A stretch of 64,000 nucleotides of DNA from Lactobacillus pasteurii DSM 23907 = CRBIP 24.76. GTDB taxonomy: Bacteria > Bacillota > Bacilli > Lactobacillales > Lactobacillaceae. Each line of letters starts with the position of its first letter. Positions within the stretch are counted from its first letter, which is position 1. The notes beneath the pieces are model-generated. The model was not told the origin of the DNA. It saw only the letters and a program-made list of their open reading frames with translations, and did no database searches. This document shows, one piece after another, positions 18,914 to 28,292 of the stretch. The translations under genes were made by a program, and so were the position numbers. The DNA lies in contig NZ_CAKD01000020.1 in NCBI RefSeq assembly GCF_000297025.1, positions 1 to 64,000 on the forward strand. The letters run 5' to 3'.

Positions 18914-20434
18914 ATGAAATTAAGTCATAAATTAGTGATGGTTTCGGCAGCTGTGTTAATGGGGGTTAGCCCACTTGTTGGGGCTAGCCAAGCAGTAGTA
19001 GAAGCTGCTCCCAAAAAGACCACTACTAGCGCTAAGAGCACAGGTACAATTGTTTTAGGACGCAATGCATATGTTTACTTTGCTAATGGTAAGCGCAACA
19101 AAAACTACAAATTCGACGGCAAGACTTGGCCAGTAATTGGCAAGGGCGCTAGCCTTAAGACTGCTGGTCTTAAGACAATTAATGGCGTTGATTACTACGA
19201 TATTGGTGGTGGCAACTACATTAAGGCAGCTAATGTTGCTACTCTTAATGGCAAAAAGGTGACTGCTTCAACTTCAAGCACTACTAAAGTTAAGACTGTT
19301 AAGTTGACCAAGAATGCCTATGTTTATAGCAAAACTGGCGTGCGCATCAAGTCAGCAGCAACTTTGAAGAAGGGTACTACTATCAAGTACTACGGCACTA
19401 AGAAAATCAAGGGTAAGCAATACTTTAAACTTGCTAACAACCAATTTGTTAAAACTGCTAATGCCAAGGTAGCTACTGAAGAAGTTCAAGACGATATGAC
19501 TATGATCAATATCGTGAAGAACTCAATCATTTACGATGGCAATGGTAGTGCTTATGAACCAAAACAAAAGATCATCAAGGGTGCACAATACGTAGCCTTG
19601 AAGGCTAAGCAAATCGACGGCAAGTGGTACTACATGATCGGCAACAGTGATGCTGGCGAACAATGGATCAAGGCGGTCAACACTACTTTAGCTTCAGGCA
19701 AGGCTTTGATTCCTGACACTACTCCAGACAATGTTAGCCAAGATGATGTTGATGCTGACTCAACGATTGCCATTTTGAGCCAAAAGACTAATACTTATGA
19801 TGGCAACGGCGTAGCTACTTCAAACACTTTCAACGCTGGTCAAAGATTGAGAGTTAGCTCATTACGCTACATCTGGGTAGCTTCTGAAAACAAGGCGGAA
19901 TTGTTCTACGAATTATCTAGTGCTCCTAAGGGTTACTTCATCAAGCAAAGCGCAGTTTCAAGCATTTCAGGCAAGCCATTGAATGCAACTAACACTGCTG
20001 ATGAAGCTCGCTTGGGCGGCGTAGTAGCAACTGCTAACGACAAGGCAAACTTGAACACTGCTATCAAGGATAGCGCAACAGTTAAGGTTTCAGACAGCTA
20101 TAAGCTTTCAGCTAAGACTGCCAGAGATGCATATGACGCAGCTATTACTGCTGGACAAGTTGCTGCTAACAGCGACAAGTCAAGCTTATTGCAAGTTAAC
20201 AACGCTTTGTCTGCAATCAACAATGCCAAGGCAGCTTTGAATGGTGCTAAGATCAAGGTAGCTTCTTTAGCAAGCTTGACTACTAGCGAAGCAGATCAAA
20301 TTATCAACTTGGCAGCTACTGTCAACGGCGTAGCTACTAGCCAAGTACAATTTGCTAACAACAACCAAAACTTGATCATTACTCAATCAAATGGTTTGGT
20401 TCAAACTCTCAACGTTAGCGACTATGCTGGCTAA
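18914..20434 (+). CDS. Secreted multi-SLAP protein 3 with C-terminal helical repeat
   Basis: ATG 18914 follows GAGGTAAAAG. Signal peptide about residues 1-32 (ending VVEAAP). At least three to four SLAP-like modules follow, each with an Asn-Ala-Tyr-Val-Tyr type strand: LGRNAYVYFANGKR, LTKNAYVYSKTGVR, VKNSIIYDGNGS and LSQKTNTYDGNG. The C-terminal part (about 360-450) is an Ala-rich helical unit with YKLSAKTARDAYDAAITAGQ and NNALSAINNAKAALNGAK, resembling FIVAR-type modules of surface adhesins. The last 55 residues are unassigned. There is no LPXTG, so retention is by SLAP binding. Length is 506 residues. Confidence 0.75.
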   Translation: MKLSHKLVMVSAAVLMGVSPLVGASQAVVEAAPKKTTTSAKSTGTIVLGRNAYVYFANGKRNKNYKFDGKTWPVIGKGASLKTAGLKTINGVDYYDIGGGNYIKAANVATLNGKKVTASTSSTTKVKTVKLTKNAYVYSKTGVRIKSAATLKKGTTIKYYGTKKIKGKQYFKLANNQFVKTANAKVATEEVQDDMTMINIVKNSIIYDGNGSAYEPKQKIIKGAQYVALKAKQIDGKWYYMIGNSDAGEQWIKAVNTTLASGKALIPDTTPDNVSQDDVDADSTIAILSQKTNTYDGNGVATSNTFNAGQRLRVSSLRYIWVASENKAELFYELSSAPKGYFIKQSAVSSISGKPLNATNTADEARLGGVVATANDKANLNTAIKDSATVKVSDSYKLSAKTARDAYDAAITAGQVAANSDKSSLLQVNNALSAINNAKAALNGAKIKVASLASLTTSEADQIINLAATVNGVATSQVQFANNNQNLIITQSNGLVQTLNVSDYAG

Positions 20435-20460
20435 TTTGATTACAATTTGAATACAAAAGA

Positions 20461-20488
20461 CACAACTGACTACTCGGTTGTGTTTTTT
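20461..20488 (+). terminator. Terminator after SLAP protein 3
   Basis: Stem CACAAC / GTTGTG followed by TTTTTT. Confidence 0.8.
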
Positions 20489-20544
20489 CTTTATAAAATA
20501 AATGCTTGGGGTAAGAATTTTGTAAAAAAGTATGTGAGGAAACT

Positions 20545-21555
20545 ATGTTAGGTTTTTCAATATATCTTGACCATGCCATGACGGCTGAGGATTACAATTA
20601 CTTGATTGCCATGCGAAATGCTGGCTTTAATCAGGTATTTGTCTCATTGCTCAGCCTTAAAGGCGTTGCTGAAGAAATAAAGCCGCGCCTGATGGAGCTT
20701 ACGAAGTGGTGTGAGAATTTAAACTTAAAGGTCGAACTGTTTGCTTCGCCAGAAATTTTGACAGAAATTGGGGCCAGCTTAGATAATGTCGGCCAGATTC
20801 AGGCGCTGCATATTAACTGCTTGCGCTTGTCAGGCGAGGTTGCCATTGATGTTTTAGCAAGATTATCCAAGTCGCTAGAAGTGGCAATTAACGCTAACCA
20901 AATCGACCGCGAGATGGTCAATCAATTGCGCGAGTATAATGCAGCCTTTGATCATTTGATTGCTGGCTATGCCTATTATCCACAAGTTGAAACTGGAATT
21001 GATGAAGCTTGGTTCAAAAAGCGGAATAAATGGTTAAAGCACCAAGGTTTTAAGGTTGAAGTCTTTATAGCTAGCAGCAATAGCACAAGACAGGATGTAA
21101 CTTTAGAATGTTTGCGCCAGCAAAATCCGCTATCTAGCATGCTTTATTTGAAAAAGTATTGTGAGCGCATAATCGTTAGCAGCCATTTAGATAGCAGCGA
21201 GATTTTGGTCTTCAATAATTATTTGCAAAAATCCGCCATTAGCCTGCACCTAGATAGTGAAGCAGATTGGCTGTATGATCGCCCTTGGATCAATGCAGAT
21301 TATTTAGCTAGAGATATCGTGATGCTAGGAGAAGTTAGCGACAAACAATTTGATCAAGATAATGGCCTAGCTCGGCCTGCTGGCAGCGTCTGCGTGACCA
21401 ATAGCAGCTATGAAGGCTTTAGCAATTATCTACAAATCAGCAAAAGAGATCTACCAGCCGATCCAAGAATTACCCTTTTAGGTCAGATCAAAGCTGAAGA
21501 TTTGTCACTATTAAGGTTAATTGATCCAAAAAAGCCAGTATTTTTTGTTAAATAG
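20545..21555 (+). CDS. mupG: MupG-family TIM-barrel protein (DUF871)
   Basis: Family of 6-phospho-N-acetylmuramidases that split MurNAc-6-P-GlcNAc during wall recycling in S. aureus. Family features are LGFSIYLDHAMT at the N-terminus, YAYYPQVETGID (family usually has HNYYPRPETGL), and the C-terminal domain ending LQISKRDLPADPRITLLGQI. Length 336 residues, slightly shorter than usual. It is alone here, without a MurNAc PTS or murQ nearby. The His/Asn to Tyr/Ala change in the HNYYPRPETG-like motif means activity should not be assumed. Confidence 0.75.
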   Translation: MLGFSIYLDHAMTAEDYNYLIAMRNAGFNQVFVSLLSLKGVAEEIKPRLMELTKWCENLNLKVELFASPEILTEIGASLDNVGQIQALHINCLRLSGEVAIDVLARLSKSLEVAINANQIDREMVNQLREYNAAFDHLIAGYAYYPQVETGIDEAWFKKRNKWLKHQGFKVEVFIASSNSTRQDVTLECLRQQNPLSSMLYLKKYCERIIVSSHLDSSEILVFNNYLQKSAISLHLDSEADWLYDRPWINADYLARDIVMLGEVSDKQFDQDNGLARPAGSVCVTNSSYEGFSNYLQISKRDLPADPRITLLGQIKAEDLSLLRLIDPKKPVFFVK

Positions 21556-21607
21556 ACAATTTTTTTGCTAAAATAGAGGTTGTTAGCATATTTTTATGGA
21601 GGAAGCT

Positions 21608-22576
21608 ATGTCTTATAAAGACGATTTAAAGATTTTTGCCCTTAATTCAAATGTTCCCTTGGCTAAGAAAATTGCTGATCGCGTTGGGGTTGAACTCAGC
21701 AAGTCAAGCGTAGAGCGTTTTAGCGATGGCGAAATTCAAATTAACATTGATGATTCTGTTCGTGGTAAGGATGTTTATCTGGTTCAATCAACTAGTGATC
21801 CAGTTAATGACAACTTGATGGAACTCTTGATTATGATCGATGCAGTTCGCCGTGCAAGTGCTAGAACGATTAACTTGGTAATTCCTTACTATGGTTATGC
21901 GCGTCAAGACCGCAAGACTCGTGCGCGTGAACCAATCACAGCTAAGTTAGTAGCAGACATGTTGCAAGCAGCTGGTGCTGATCGTGTCTTGTCACTTGAC
22001 TTGCACGCACCACAAATTCAAGGATTCTTCGACATCCCTGTTGATAACTTGATGGGTGCACCATTACTAGCAGATTACTTCTTGAGCAATCACCTTGAAG
22101 AAAATGCCGTAGTTGTTTCACCTGACCACGGCGGTGTTACTAGAGCTAGAAAGTTAGCTGAATTCTTAGGTACCAATATTGCCATTGTTGACAAGCGTCG
22201 TCCTAAGGCTAATGTAGCTGAAGTTATGAACATTATCGGTGATGTTAAAGGCAAGCGTGCGATCATTATCGACGATATGATCGATACTGCTGGTACAATT
22301 ACTTTGGCTGCTCAAGCTTTGATTGATGCTGGTGCAACTGAAGTTTACGCTTCAGCAACCCACGCAGTTTTGTCAGGTCCTGCAGTTGATCGTTTGAACA
22401 ATTCAGTTATCAAGAACTTGGTCTTGACTGATTCAATCAACCAACCTGAAGAAAAGAAGCTTGATAAGATGTTGCTAGTAACGGTTGGCTCAATCATGGG
22501 GGATGCAATCAAGTGCATTCAAGAACACAAGCCACTTAGTCCTTTGTTCAATACTAGATACCAAGCTAATAAATAA
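21608..22576 (+). CDS. prs: Ribose-phosphate pyrophosphokinase
   Basis: Makes PRPP from ribose-5-P and ATP for purine, pyrimidine, His, Trp and NAD synthesis. Motifs are DGEIQINI near residue 45, the flexible loop [16 protein letters not shown], the [12 protein letters not shown] segment and the PRPP-binding [17 protein letters not shown] 21608 has TGGAGGA upstream. Length 322 residues. The order usually seen, glmU then prs, is interrupted here by SLAP genes and mupG. Confidence 0.96.
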   Translation: MSYKDDLKIFALNSNVPLAKKIADRVGVELSKSSVERFSDGEIQINIDDSVRGKDVYLVQSTSDPVNDNLMELLIMIDAVRRASARTINLVIPYYGYARQDRKTRAREPITAKLVADMLQAAGADRVLSLDLHAPQIQGFFDIPVDNLMGAPLLADYFLSNHLEENAVVVSPDHGGVTRARKLAEFLGTNIAIVDKRRPKANVAEVMNIIGDVKGKRAIIIDDMIDTAGTITLAAQALIDAGATEVYASATHAVLSGPAVDRLNNSVIKNLVLTDSINQPEEKKLDKMLLVTVGSIMGDAIKCIQEHKPLSPLFNTRYQANK

Positions 22577-22580
22577 TAAA

Positions 22581-22616
22581 AAAGGAATTGATCAAAGTTG
22601 ATCAATTCCTTTTTGC
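22581..22616. terminator. Bidirectional terminator between prs and the HD-domain gene
   Basis: Stem AAAGGAATTGATCAA / TTGATCAATTCCTTTTT; A-run on the left and T-run on the right serve both converging genes. Confidence 0.88.
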
Positions 22617-22617
22617 T

Positions 22618-23967
22618 TTATTCTGTCTTAAATTGAAGCTGGCCATTATGAACATATTTGGCAAATTCTTGATAGATTGGATCAAAAATTTGTGGGTCAA
22701 TATTTTTGGCTAGCATGGTCTTAGGGAAGAAGAAGCGCTCATCCCCTTGGAAGGTACCGTTTAAGGCCTTAACTAAGGGACTCATTTCTGACAATTCAAT
22801 CAAGGAGCCGTCGTCTTGCATAATTTCAATCTGGCTGTTGGCATTTTTGCCAGTTGGCTTGTAGGCATCATAAGGCTCATCAAAGGCGGAATTGACTTCG
22901 GTATAGTAAGTTGGGTCAAAGCCGGCTTCTTTGATCAACTGCTTCAATTTTGGCAAAAGTGGCTTAGTGCTATCGGTGATCTTGATGCTAGCTAATTGCT
23001 TTCTAAACAGATAGCGATTAGCTAAGTCAGCCAGAATCTCATCGCTAGAATCAGTCCACATTGAGAAGTTGGTCTCCATCACGCCGTCATCAAGCTTGAG
23101 ATAATCAGCTAAAGTCCAATTTCCTTCAAGAAACTTAGCTAGTTCTGGCGTAACTAGAATTTTGCCTTCTTGATAGACATCTTTAGCTCTTTGCAAAAGG
23201 TGATGCAAGATAACTTCCATTGACCGGCCAACGCGGTGGAAGTAAACTTGTTGGTACATTTGGTAGCGAGAAACAATGTAGTCTTCAACGGCATGCATCC
23301 CATTGTTGTTAAAGCAAATGCCATCTTTATATGGACGAATTACGCGCAAGACCCGGGAAATATCAAAATGCCCATAGCTAACGCCAGTAAAGTAGGCGTC
23401 GCGCTGCAAGTAGTCCATTCGATCGGCATCGGCTTGACTGGAGATCATCTTGACGACTTGTGGGTTAGGGTAGGTCTTGGCAATAACGCTTGCGACAAGC
23501 CCAGGAAATTCTGGATCGACTTGTCTGAGGGCCTGATTGACTTCGGTATTTGGATTGGTAATGATTTCTTGGCCGATTTTTTCGTGATTGGTGCCAAATA
23601 AATGCTCGAAGGTGTGAGAATATGGGCCGTGACCAATATCATGCAAGATAGCTGCACATTCGACTAATAGCCGGTTATTGTCATCCCATAGGCCATCTGC
23701 TGGAGTTTGGCTTGGATATTTTTTAGCAAAAATATTGCAAATTTGTCTAGTCAATTCGTAAACGCCAAGATTATGTTCAAACCTTGTATGCGTTGCTCCA
23801 GGAAAGACATAGCTAACCGGACCTAATTGCTTGATGCGGCGCATGCGCTGGAATTCTTTTGATTTTAAAATATCTAGAATAACCTTATCCTCAATATGGA
23901 TATAGCCGTGAACTGGGTCGCGCAGGACGACTTCGTTGTGCAATTTTTCGCTGGTAAATTTTTTCAT
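22618..23967 (-). CDS. HD-domain phosphohydrolase (dGTPase-like, YwfO type)
   Basis: 449-residue HD protein of the dGTP triphosphohydrolase-like group. Metal ligands: His in ATHTRFEHNLGVYEL (about 60-70), HD in ILHDIGHGPYSHTFEH (about 108-123) and Asp in SSQADADRMDYLQRD. The start at 23967 has CGAGGAATTACT before the ATG. Firmicute relatives such as Enterococcus EF1143 hydrolyse dNTPs and are allosterically activated by nucleotides; this specificity is not provable here. It is monocistronic and divergent from the DUF1934 gene. Confidence 0.82.
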   Translation of the reverse strand: MKKFTSEKLHNEVVLRDPVHGYIHIEDKVILDILKSKEFQRMRRIKQLGPVSYVFPGATHTRFEHNLGVYELTRQICNIFAKKYPSQTPADGLWDDNNRLLVECAAILHDIGHGPYSHTFEHLFGTNHEKIGQEIITNPNTEVNQALRQVDPEFPGLVASVIAKTYPNPQVVKMISSQADADRMDYLQRDAYFTGVSYGHFDISRVLRVIRPYKDGICFNNNGMHAVEDYIVSRYQMYQQVYFHRVGRSMEVILHHLLQRAKDVYQEGKILVTPELAKFLEGNWTLADYLKLDDGVMETNFSMWTDSSDEILADLANRYLFRKQLASIKITDSTKPLLPKLKQLIKEAGFDPTYYTEVNSAFDEPYDAYKPTGKNANSQIEIMQDDGSLIELSEMSPLVKALNGTFQGDERFFFPKTMLAKNIDPQIFDPIYQEFAKYVHNGQLQFKTE

Positions 23968-24059
23968 AGTAATTCCTCGAATTTTTTCTTTATGTTTTTT
24001 TGCAAAAATGTCTTAAAATAGTATACAACTAACAAAATTATAACAAAAAAGGAAACGGT

Positions 24060-24464
24060 ATGACGAAAATTAAGGTAGATTTAACCAGTACAATTATTCA
24101 AGACGACAATAGCGAAACTTTCCACCAGCAAGCTCCAGGCGAATTGACCATTCAGCAAGGAATAATTCGCGTGTCATATTTAGAAGATGAACAAATTCCG
24201 GTCAAGTTGCTGATTAAGGGAAAGGAAATGATTATTAGAAGAGGAGTTGATCATAGCAACTACTCGCAAATGCGCTTTGTTTTAGGCGAAAAGAGTGCTT
24301 GTCGCTACGTGGTTAGTGGCCGGCAGATGGATTTGACTAGCGTGACTAATTTATTTTCTGCAAGATTAGATCAATCAGGCAAAGGAAAAGTTCGGCTTGA
24401 ATATGATCTCTTCAATGGTCTATACTTAGTAGGTAATTATGCTGTCACGTTGATTTTTGCTTAG
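24060..24464 (+). CDS. DUF1934 (YwiB-like) beta-barrel protein
   Basis: 134 residues, predominantly beta, with ELTIQQGIIRVSYLED and LVGNYAVTLIFA at the end, matching the YwiB/DUF1934 family (a calycin-like barrel). The start follows AAAGGAAACGGT. In many Firmicutes it sits just upstream of rpoE and pyrG, as here. Function unknown. Confidence 0.75.
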   Translation: MTKIKVDLTSTIIQDDNSETFHQQAPGELTIQQGIIRVSYLEDEQIPVKLLIKGKEMIIRRGVDHSNYSQMRFVLGEKSACRYVVSGRQMDLTSVTNLFSARLDQSGKGKVRLEYDLFNGLYLVGNYAVTLIFA

Positions 24465-24509
24465 ATAATTAGTAAAATAAAGAGATTACATAAGAGAGGA
24501 CGAACTACT

Positions 24510-25070
24510 GTGGGATTAGAAGACTTTAAAGACAAGAACCGCAATGAATTGTCAATGATCGAAGTTGCTCGTGCAATTTTGGAAGATAGTGGTAAGAGAA
24601 TGCCTTTTGCAGACATCGTTAATGCAGTGCAAAAGTACCTAGAAAAGAGCGATGAAGAAATTCGCGAACGTTTGCCACAATTTTATACTGATATGAACAC
24701 TGATGGTGAGTTCATTTCAATGGGTGACAACGTTTGGGCCCTTCGTTCATGGTTCCCATACGAATCAGTTGATGAAGAAGTTAACCACCCAGAAGATGAA
24801 GAAGAAGACGAAGATTCACAACGCAAGCACCACAAGAAGGTTAATGCCTTCTTGGCATCTGCTACTGGCAGTGACGACATTATCGACTACGACAACGATG
24901 ACCCAGAAGACGAAGATCTTGAAGTAGACGACGATGATACTGAAGACTACGATGCAAGCGATGATGACGATTACGATGAAGATGATGATGAAGAGGATTC
25001 ATTGCCAGACGGCATCGAAGGCCAATTGTCACAATTAAGCGATGATGACGAAGAGGAAGAAGAAGAGTAA
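24510..25070 (+). CDS. rpoE: RNA polymerase delta subunit
   Basis: Gram-positive accessory subunit that speeds RNA polymerase recycling and start-site selection. The N-terminal winged-helix (HARE-HTH) domain covers about residues 1-90 (MIEVARAILEDSGKRMPF; GDNVWALRSWFPYESV), and the C-terminal half is a highly acidic disordered tail (long Asp/Glu runs, about 92-186). GTG start with AGAGAGGA upstream. 186 residues. Located directly before pyrG as in B. subtilis. Confidence 0.95.
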   Translation: MGLEDFKDKNRNELSMIEVARAILEDSGKRMPFADIVNAVQKYLEKSDEEIRERLPQFYTDMNTDGEFISMGDNVWALRSWFPYESVDEEVNHPEDEEEDEDSQRKHHKKVNAFLASATGSDDIIDYDNDDPEDEDLEVDDDDTEDYDASDDDDYDEDDDEEDSLPDGIEGQLSQLSDDDEEEEEE

Positions 25071-25075
25071 TTTGC

Positions 25076-25155
25076 TTGACTTAACTGTCAAAAGCAGTTA
25101 GTATGTTTTTTGGGCACCATTAGTGCGTTTCGCTCCCGTAAGGGAGCCTTTTTTA
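25076..25155 (+). promoter_or_regulatory. pyrG promoter and CTP-responsive attenuator leader
   Basis: TTGACT (25076-25081), a 17-base spacer and TAGTAT (25099-25104); seven bases later the transcript would begin GGGC (25112-25115). A hairpin GCTCCC / GGGAGC with loop GTAA and a T tract follows at 25132-25155. This is the arrangement described for B. subtilis pyrG: low CTP stalls polymerase at the first C, G residues are added by slippage, and the poly-G 5' end pairs with the C/U-rich left arm (GCUCCC), preventing termination. Sequence evidence is strong; regulation itself is inferred by homology. Confidence 0.8.
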
Positions 25156-25192
25156 TTTATTCAGTGAATGTTTTTTGAAGCGAGGCATGTAA

Positions 25193-26812
25193 ATGACAAA
25201 ATATATCTTTGTTACCGGTGGAGTTGTTTCATCATTAGGAAAAGGTATTACTGCATCAAGTTTGGGCCGTTTGCTTAAGAACCGCGGTCTTAAGGTTACT
25301 ATGCAGAAATTCGATCCTTACATTAACATTGACCCAGGTACTATGAGCCCATACCAACACGGTGAAGTTTATGTAACCGATGATGGTACTGAAGCTGACC
25401 TTGACCTTGGACACTATGAAAGAATCGTTGACGTTAGAACAAGCAAGTACTCTAATGTAACTACTGGTAAGATTTATAAGGAAGTATTGGAAAAGGAACG
25501 TCGCGGCGACTACAATGGTTCGACTGTTCAAGTTATTCCACACATTACTGACATGATCAAGCAAAAGATCATGCGCGCAGCTTTGACGACTGATTCAGAT
25601 GTAATTATTTCTGAAATCGGTGGTACTGTTGGTGATATCGAATCTACGCCATTCATGGAAGCAATTCGTCAAATGCGTCGTGAAGTTGGTTCAGACAATG
25701 TAATGTACATTCACTGTACTTTATTGCCATACTTGCATGCTGCACATGAAATGAAGACTAAGCCAACTCAACACTCAGTTGCTGAACTTCGCAGCATCGG
25801 TATTCAACCAAACATGATCGTTTTGCGTGCTGAACAACCAGTTGCACAAGAATTGAAGGACAAGATTTCTACTTTTACTGATGTGCCAGTTGAACGCATC
25901 ATCGAATCAATCGACGCACCATCACTATTTGACTTGCCTTTGGCCTTCCAAGCTCAAGGCATGGACCAAAAGGTTTGCGACTTCTTGCACCTTGAAAGCC
26001 CACTTCCAGAAGCTGATATGGAAGCTTGGAAGAAGCTTGACGAACGTGCAAAGAACTTGAAGCACAAGACTAAGATCACTTTGGTTGGTAAGTATGTAGA
26101 ACTTGAAGATGCTTATATCTCAGTAACTGATGCCTTGCAACACGCAGGTTACTTGTACAACACTAAGATCGAAGTTGAAAAGATCCAGGCTGAAGATATT
26201 ACTGAAGACAACATTGCTGACTTGATGAAGGATTCAGCTGGTTTGATCGTTCCTGGTGGTTTTGGTGTTCGTGGTCTTGAAGGCATGATCACTGCAATCA
26301 AGTATGCCCGCGAAAACGATATCCCATTCTTGGGTATCTGCCTTGGTATGCAAATGGCCAGTGTTGAATTTGCTAGAAACGTGCTTGGCATGAAGGATGC
26401 ACATTCAACTGAAGCTGATCCTAACACTACTCACGGCATCATCGACATCATGGCTGACAAGCGCGATGAAGAAAATATCGGTGGTACTTTGCGTTTAGGT
26501 CTTTACCCTGCAACTTTGAAGAAGGGTACTAAGACTAGAGCTGCCTACGATGATCAAGAAGTTATTCAAGAACGTCACCGCCACCGTTACGAATTCAACA
26601 ACAAGTACCGTGAAGAATTTGAAAAGGCTGGCTTGGTCTTCTCAGGCGTTTCACCAGACAACCACTTGGTTGAAATTATTGAATTGCCAGACAAGAAGTT
26701 CTTTATCGCTGCTCAATACCATCCAGAATTTTTGAGTCGTCCTCAAAGACCTGAAGGCTTGTTCAAGGCCTTCATCGGTGCAGCTAGTGGTTTGCCAGCT
26801 GAAGAATTCTAA
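25193..26812 (+). CDS. pyrG: CTP synthase
   Basis: Glutamine-dependent amination of UTP to CTP. The N-terminal synthase domain starts with [19 protein letters not shown]; the C-terminal class I amidotransferase domain has nucleophile Cys in [11 protein letters not shown] and the His-Glu pair in QYHPEF. 539 residues, full length. It is controlled by the leader at 25076-25155. Confidence 0.97.
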   Translation: MTKYIFVTGGVVSSLGKGITASSLGRLLKNRGLKVTMQKFDPYINIDPGTMSPYQHGEVYVTDDGTEADLDLGHYERIVDVRTSKYSNVTTGKIYKEVLEKERRGDYNGSTVQVIPHITDMIKQKIMRAALTTDSDVIISEIGGTVGDIESTPFMEAIRQMRREVGSDNVMYIHCTLLPYLHAAHEMKTKPTQHSVAELRSIGIQPNMIVLRAEQPVAQELKDKISTFTDVPVERIIESIDAPSLFDLPLAFQAQGMDQKVCDFLHLESPLPEADMEAWKKLDERAKNLKHKTKITLVGKYVELEDAYISVTDALQHAGYLYNTKIEVEKIQAEDITEDNIADLMKDSAGLIVPGGFGVRGLEGMITAIKYARENDIPFLGICLGMQMASVEFARNVLGMKDAHSTEADPNTTHGIIDIMADKRDEENIGGTLRLGLYPATLKKGTKTRAAYDDQEVIQERHRHRYEFNNKYREEFEKAGLVFSGVSPDNHLVEIIELPDKKFFIAAQYHPEFLSRPQRPEGLFKAFIGAASGLPAEEF

Positions 26813-26833
26813 GTTTGATCATACAAAATCTTA

Positions 26834-26874
26834 AAAATACAAGACTTCCCATGGTGGAACTCTTGTATTTTTTT
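26834..26874 (+). terminator. Terminator after pyrG
   Basis: Stem AAATACAAGA / TCTTGTATTT with inner partial pairing and TTTTTTT tail. Confidence 0.8.
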
Positions 26875-26933
26875 CGTTTTTCCTATAACATTATTATGAT
26901 TATTGAAAAGTAGAAAAGGATTTGTTTTCGCCA

Positions 26934-28226
26934 ATGAAGCAGATGATAATTCATGGTGGAAAGCCTCTGCAGGGTGATGTTTGGATAGGTGGAGCTAAGA
27001 ATTCGACTGTTGCGTTGATCCCAGCGTCGATCTTATCGAGAACCAAGGTAACTTTGGAAGGCGTTCCAAGAATCGCTGATGTAGACAACTTGATGGACCT
27101 ATTGTCCGAGATGGATGTACGATGCGATTTTAAAGAAACCACATTGCATATCAATCCAGAAGATATCAAGATGAGTCCATTGCCAGCAGGTAAGATCAAG
27201 AGTTTGCGTGCCTCATATTACTTTATGGGCGCTTTGCTAGGCCGTTTTGGTAGAGCGGTAGTAGGCTTTCCCGGTGGTGACGATATTGGCCCACGTCCCA
27301 TCGATCAGCATATCAAGGGCTTTGAAGCTTTAGGTGCAACAGTAAAGAATGAAAATGATCAAATCATTATTACTGCACCTAGTGAAGGTTTGCATGGAGC
27401 AAAAATTCACTTAAAAATGCCATCAGTTGGCGCAACCATGAATATTATCATGGCTAGCGTAACTGCTCAAGGACAAACAATTATCGAAAATGCAGCTAAA
27501 GAGCCAGAAATTATTGATTTGGCTACATTTTTGAATAATATGGGTGCAACTATTCGTGGTGCTGGAACTGATACGATCAGGGTTGAAGGGGTAGCCGAAT
27601 TGAGAGCCCAGATTCCTCACACGATTATTCCAGATCGAATTGAAGCCGGAACATATGTTTCTTTAGCAGCCTGCATAGGTAATGGTATTCGCATTCACAA
27701 TATCATTGAAGAACACTTAGATGCATACCTAGCTAAGGTAGAAGAAATGGGCGTGGTCATCGATGCTGATGAGGATTCCCTTTATGTTTACCCAGCAGGG
27801 GATTTGAAGATGGTGCAAGTGAGAACCGATGTTTATCCAGGCTTTGCGACTGACTTGCAACAACCAATTACGCCACTTTTGTTAACAGCTAAGACAGGCG
27901 AGGGCGTAGTTATCGATAATATCTATCCTAAGCGCGTGGGACATATTGCCCAATTGCAGAAGATGGGTGCAGATATTAAGGTTGAAGACAATATTATTTT
28001 GGCTCATCCAACTACTAAGTTGCATGGTGCAGAAGTAACTGCAGGGGAAATTCGAGCAGGTGCTTGTTTGATGATCGCTGGTTTGATGGCTGAGGGTAAG
28101 ACAGTCATCAACAAGGCTGGCAACATCTTGCGTGGATATGACCGCGTAGAGCAGAAATTGCGCCAACTTGGTGCGGATGTCGAGATTGTTGATGATCCTG
28201 ACGTACCGGGAATTTTTGATATTTAA
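26934..28226 (+). CDS. murA: UDP-GlcNAc 1-carboxyvinyltransferase (MurA family), Asp-type active site
   Basis: First committed step of peptidoglycan synthesis: transfers enolpyruvate from PEP to UDP-GlcNAc. Lys/Asn of the substrate site is in WIGGAKNS (residues 17-24). In the catalytic loop, GFPGGDDIGPRP, residue 116 (codon 27279-27281, GAC) is Asp where most MurA enzymes have the fosfomycin-reactive Cys (GGCAIGARP). Asp-type MurA proteins are active but fosfomycin-insensitive in other bacteria. ATG 26934 is chosen by spacing from AAAAGGA; TTG 26922 would be too close. 430 residues. Many lactobacilli carry two MurA genes; whether a Cys-type copy exists elsewhere cannot be seen here. Confidence 0.9.
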   Translation: MKQMIIHGGKPLQGDVWIGGAKNSTVALIPASILSRTKVTLEGVPRIADVDNLMDLLSEMDVRCDFKETTLHINPEDIKMSPLPAGKIKSLRASYYFMGALLGRFGRAVVGFPGGDDIGPRPIDQHIKGFEALGATVKNENDQIIITAPSEGLHGAKIHLKMPSVGATMNIIMASVTAQGQTIIENAAKEPEIIDLATFLNNMGATIRGAGTDTIRVEGVAELRAQIPHTIIPDRIEAGTYVSLAACIGNGIRIHNIIEEHLDAYLAKVEEMGVVIDADEDSLYVYPAGDLKMVQVRTDVYPGFATDLQQPITPLLLTAKTGEGVVIDNIYPKRVGHIAQLQKMGADIKVEDNIILAHPTTKLHGAEVTAGEIRAGACLMIAGLMAEGKTVINKAGNILRGYDRVEQKLRQLGADVEIVDDPDVPGIFDI

Positions 28227-28235
28227 ATCTAAAAC

Positions 28236-28280
28236 AAAAAAACTGATAGATTGCTTTTTAAAAGCATCCTATCAGTTTTT
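28236..28280. terminator. Bidirectional terminator between murA and pepD
   Basis: Stem AAAAACTGATAG / CTATCAGTTTTT with inner TTGCTTTT/AAAAGCA pairing. Flanking A and T runs suit both converging genes. Confidence 0.88.
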
Positions 28281-28292
28281 ATTTTGCTCAAA

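Noticed and set aside
24683-24927. Two overlapping frames (plus and minus) inside rpoE
   Set aside because: They arise from the repetitive Asp/Glu codons of the delta tail and are low-complexity in every frame.
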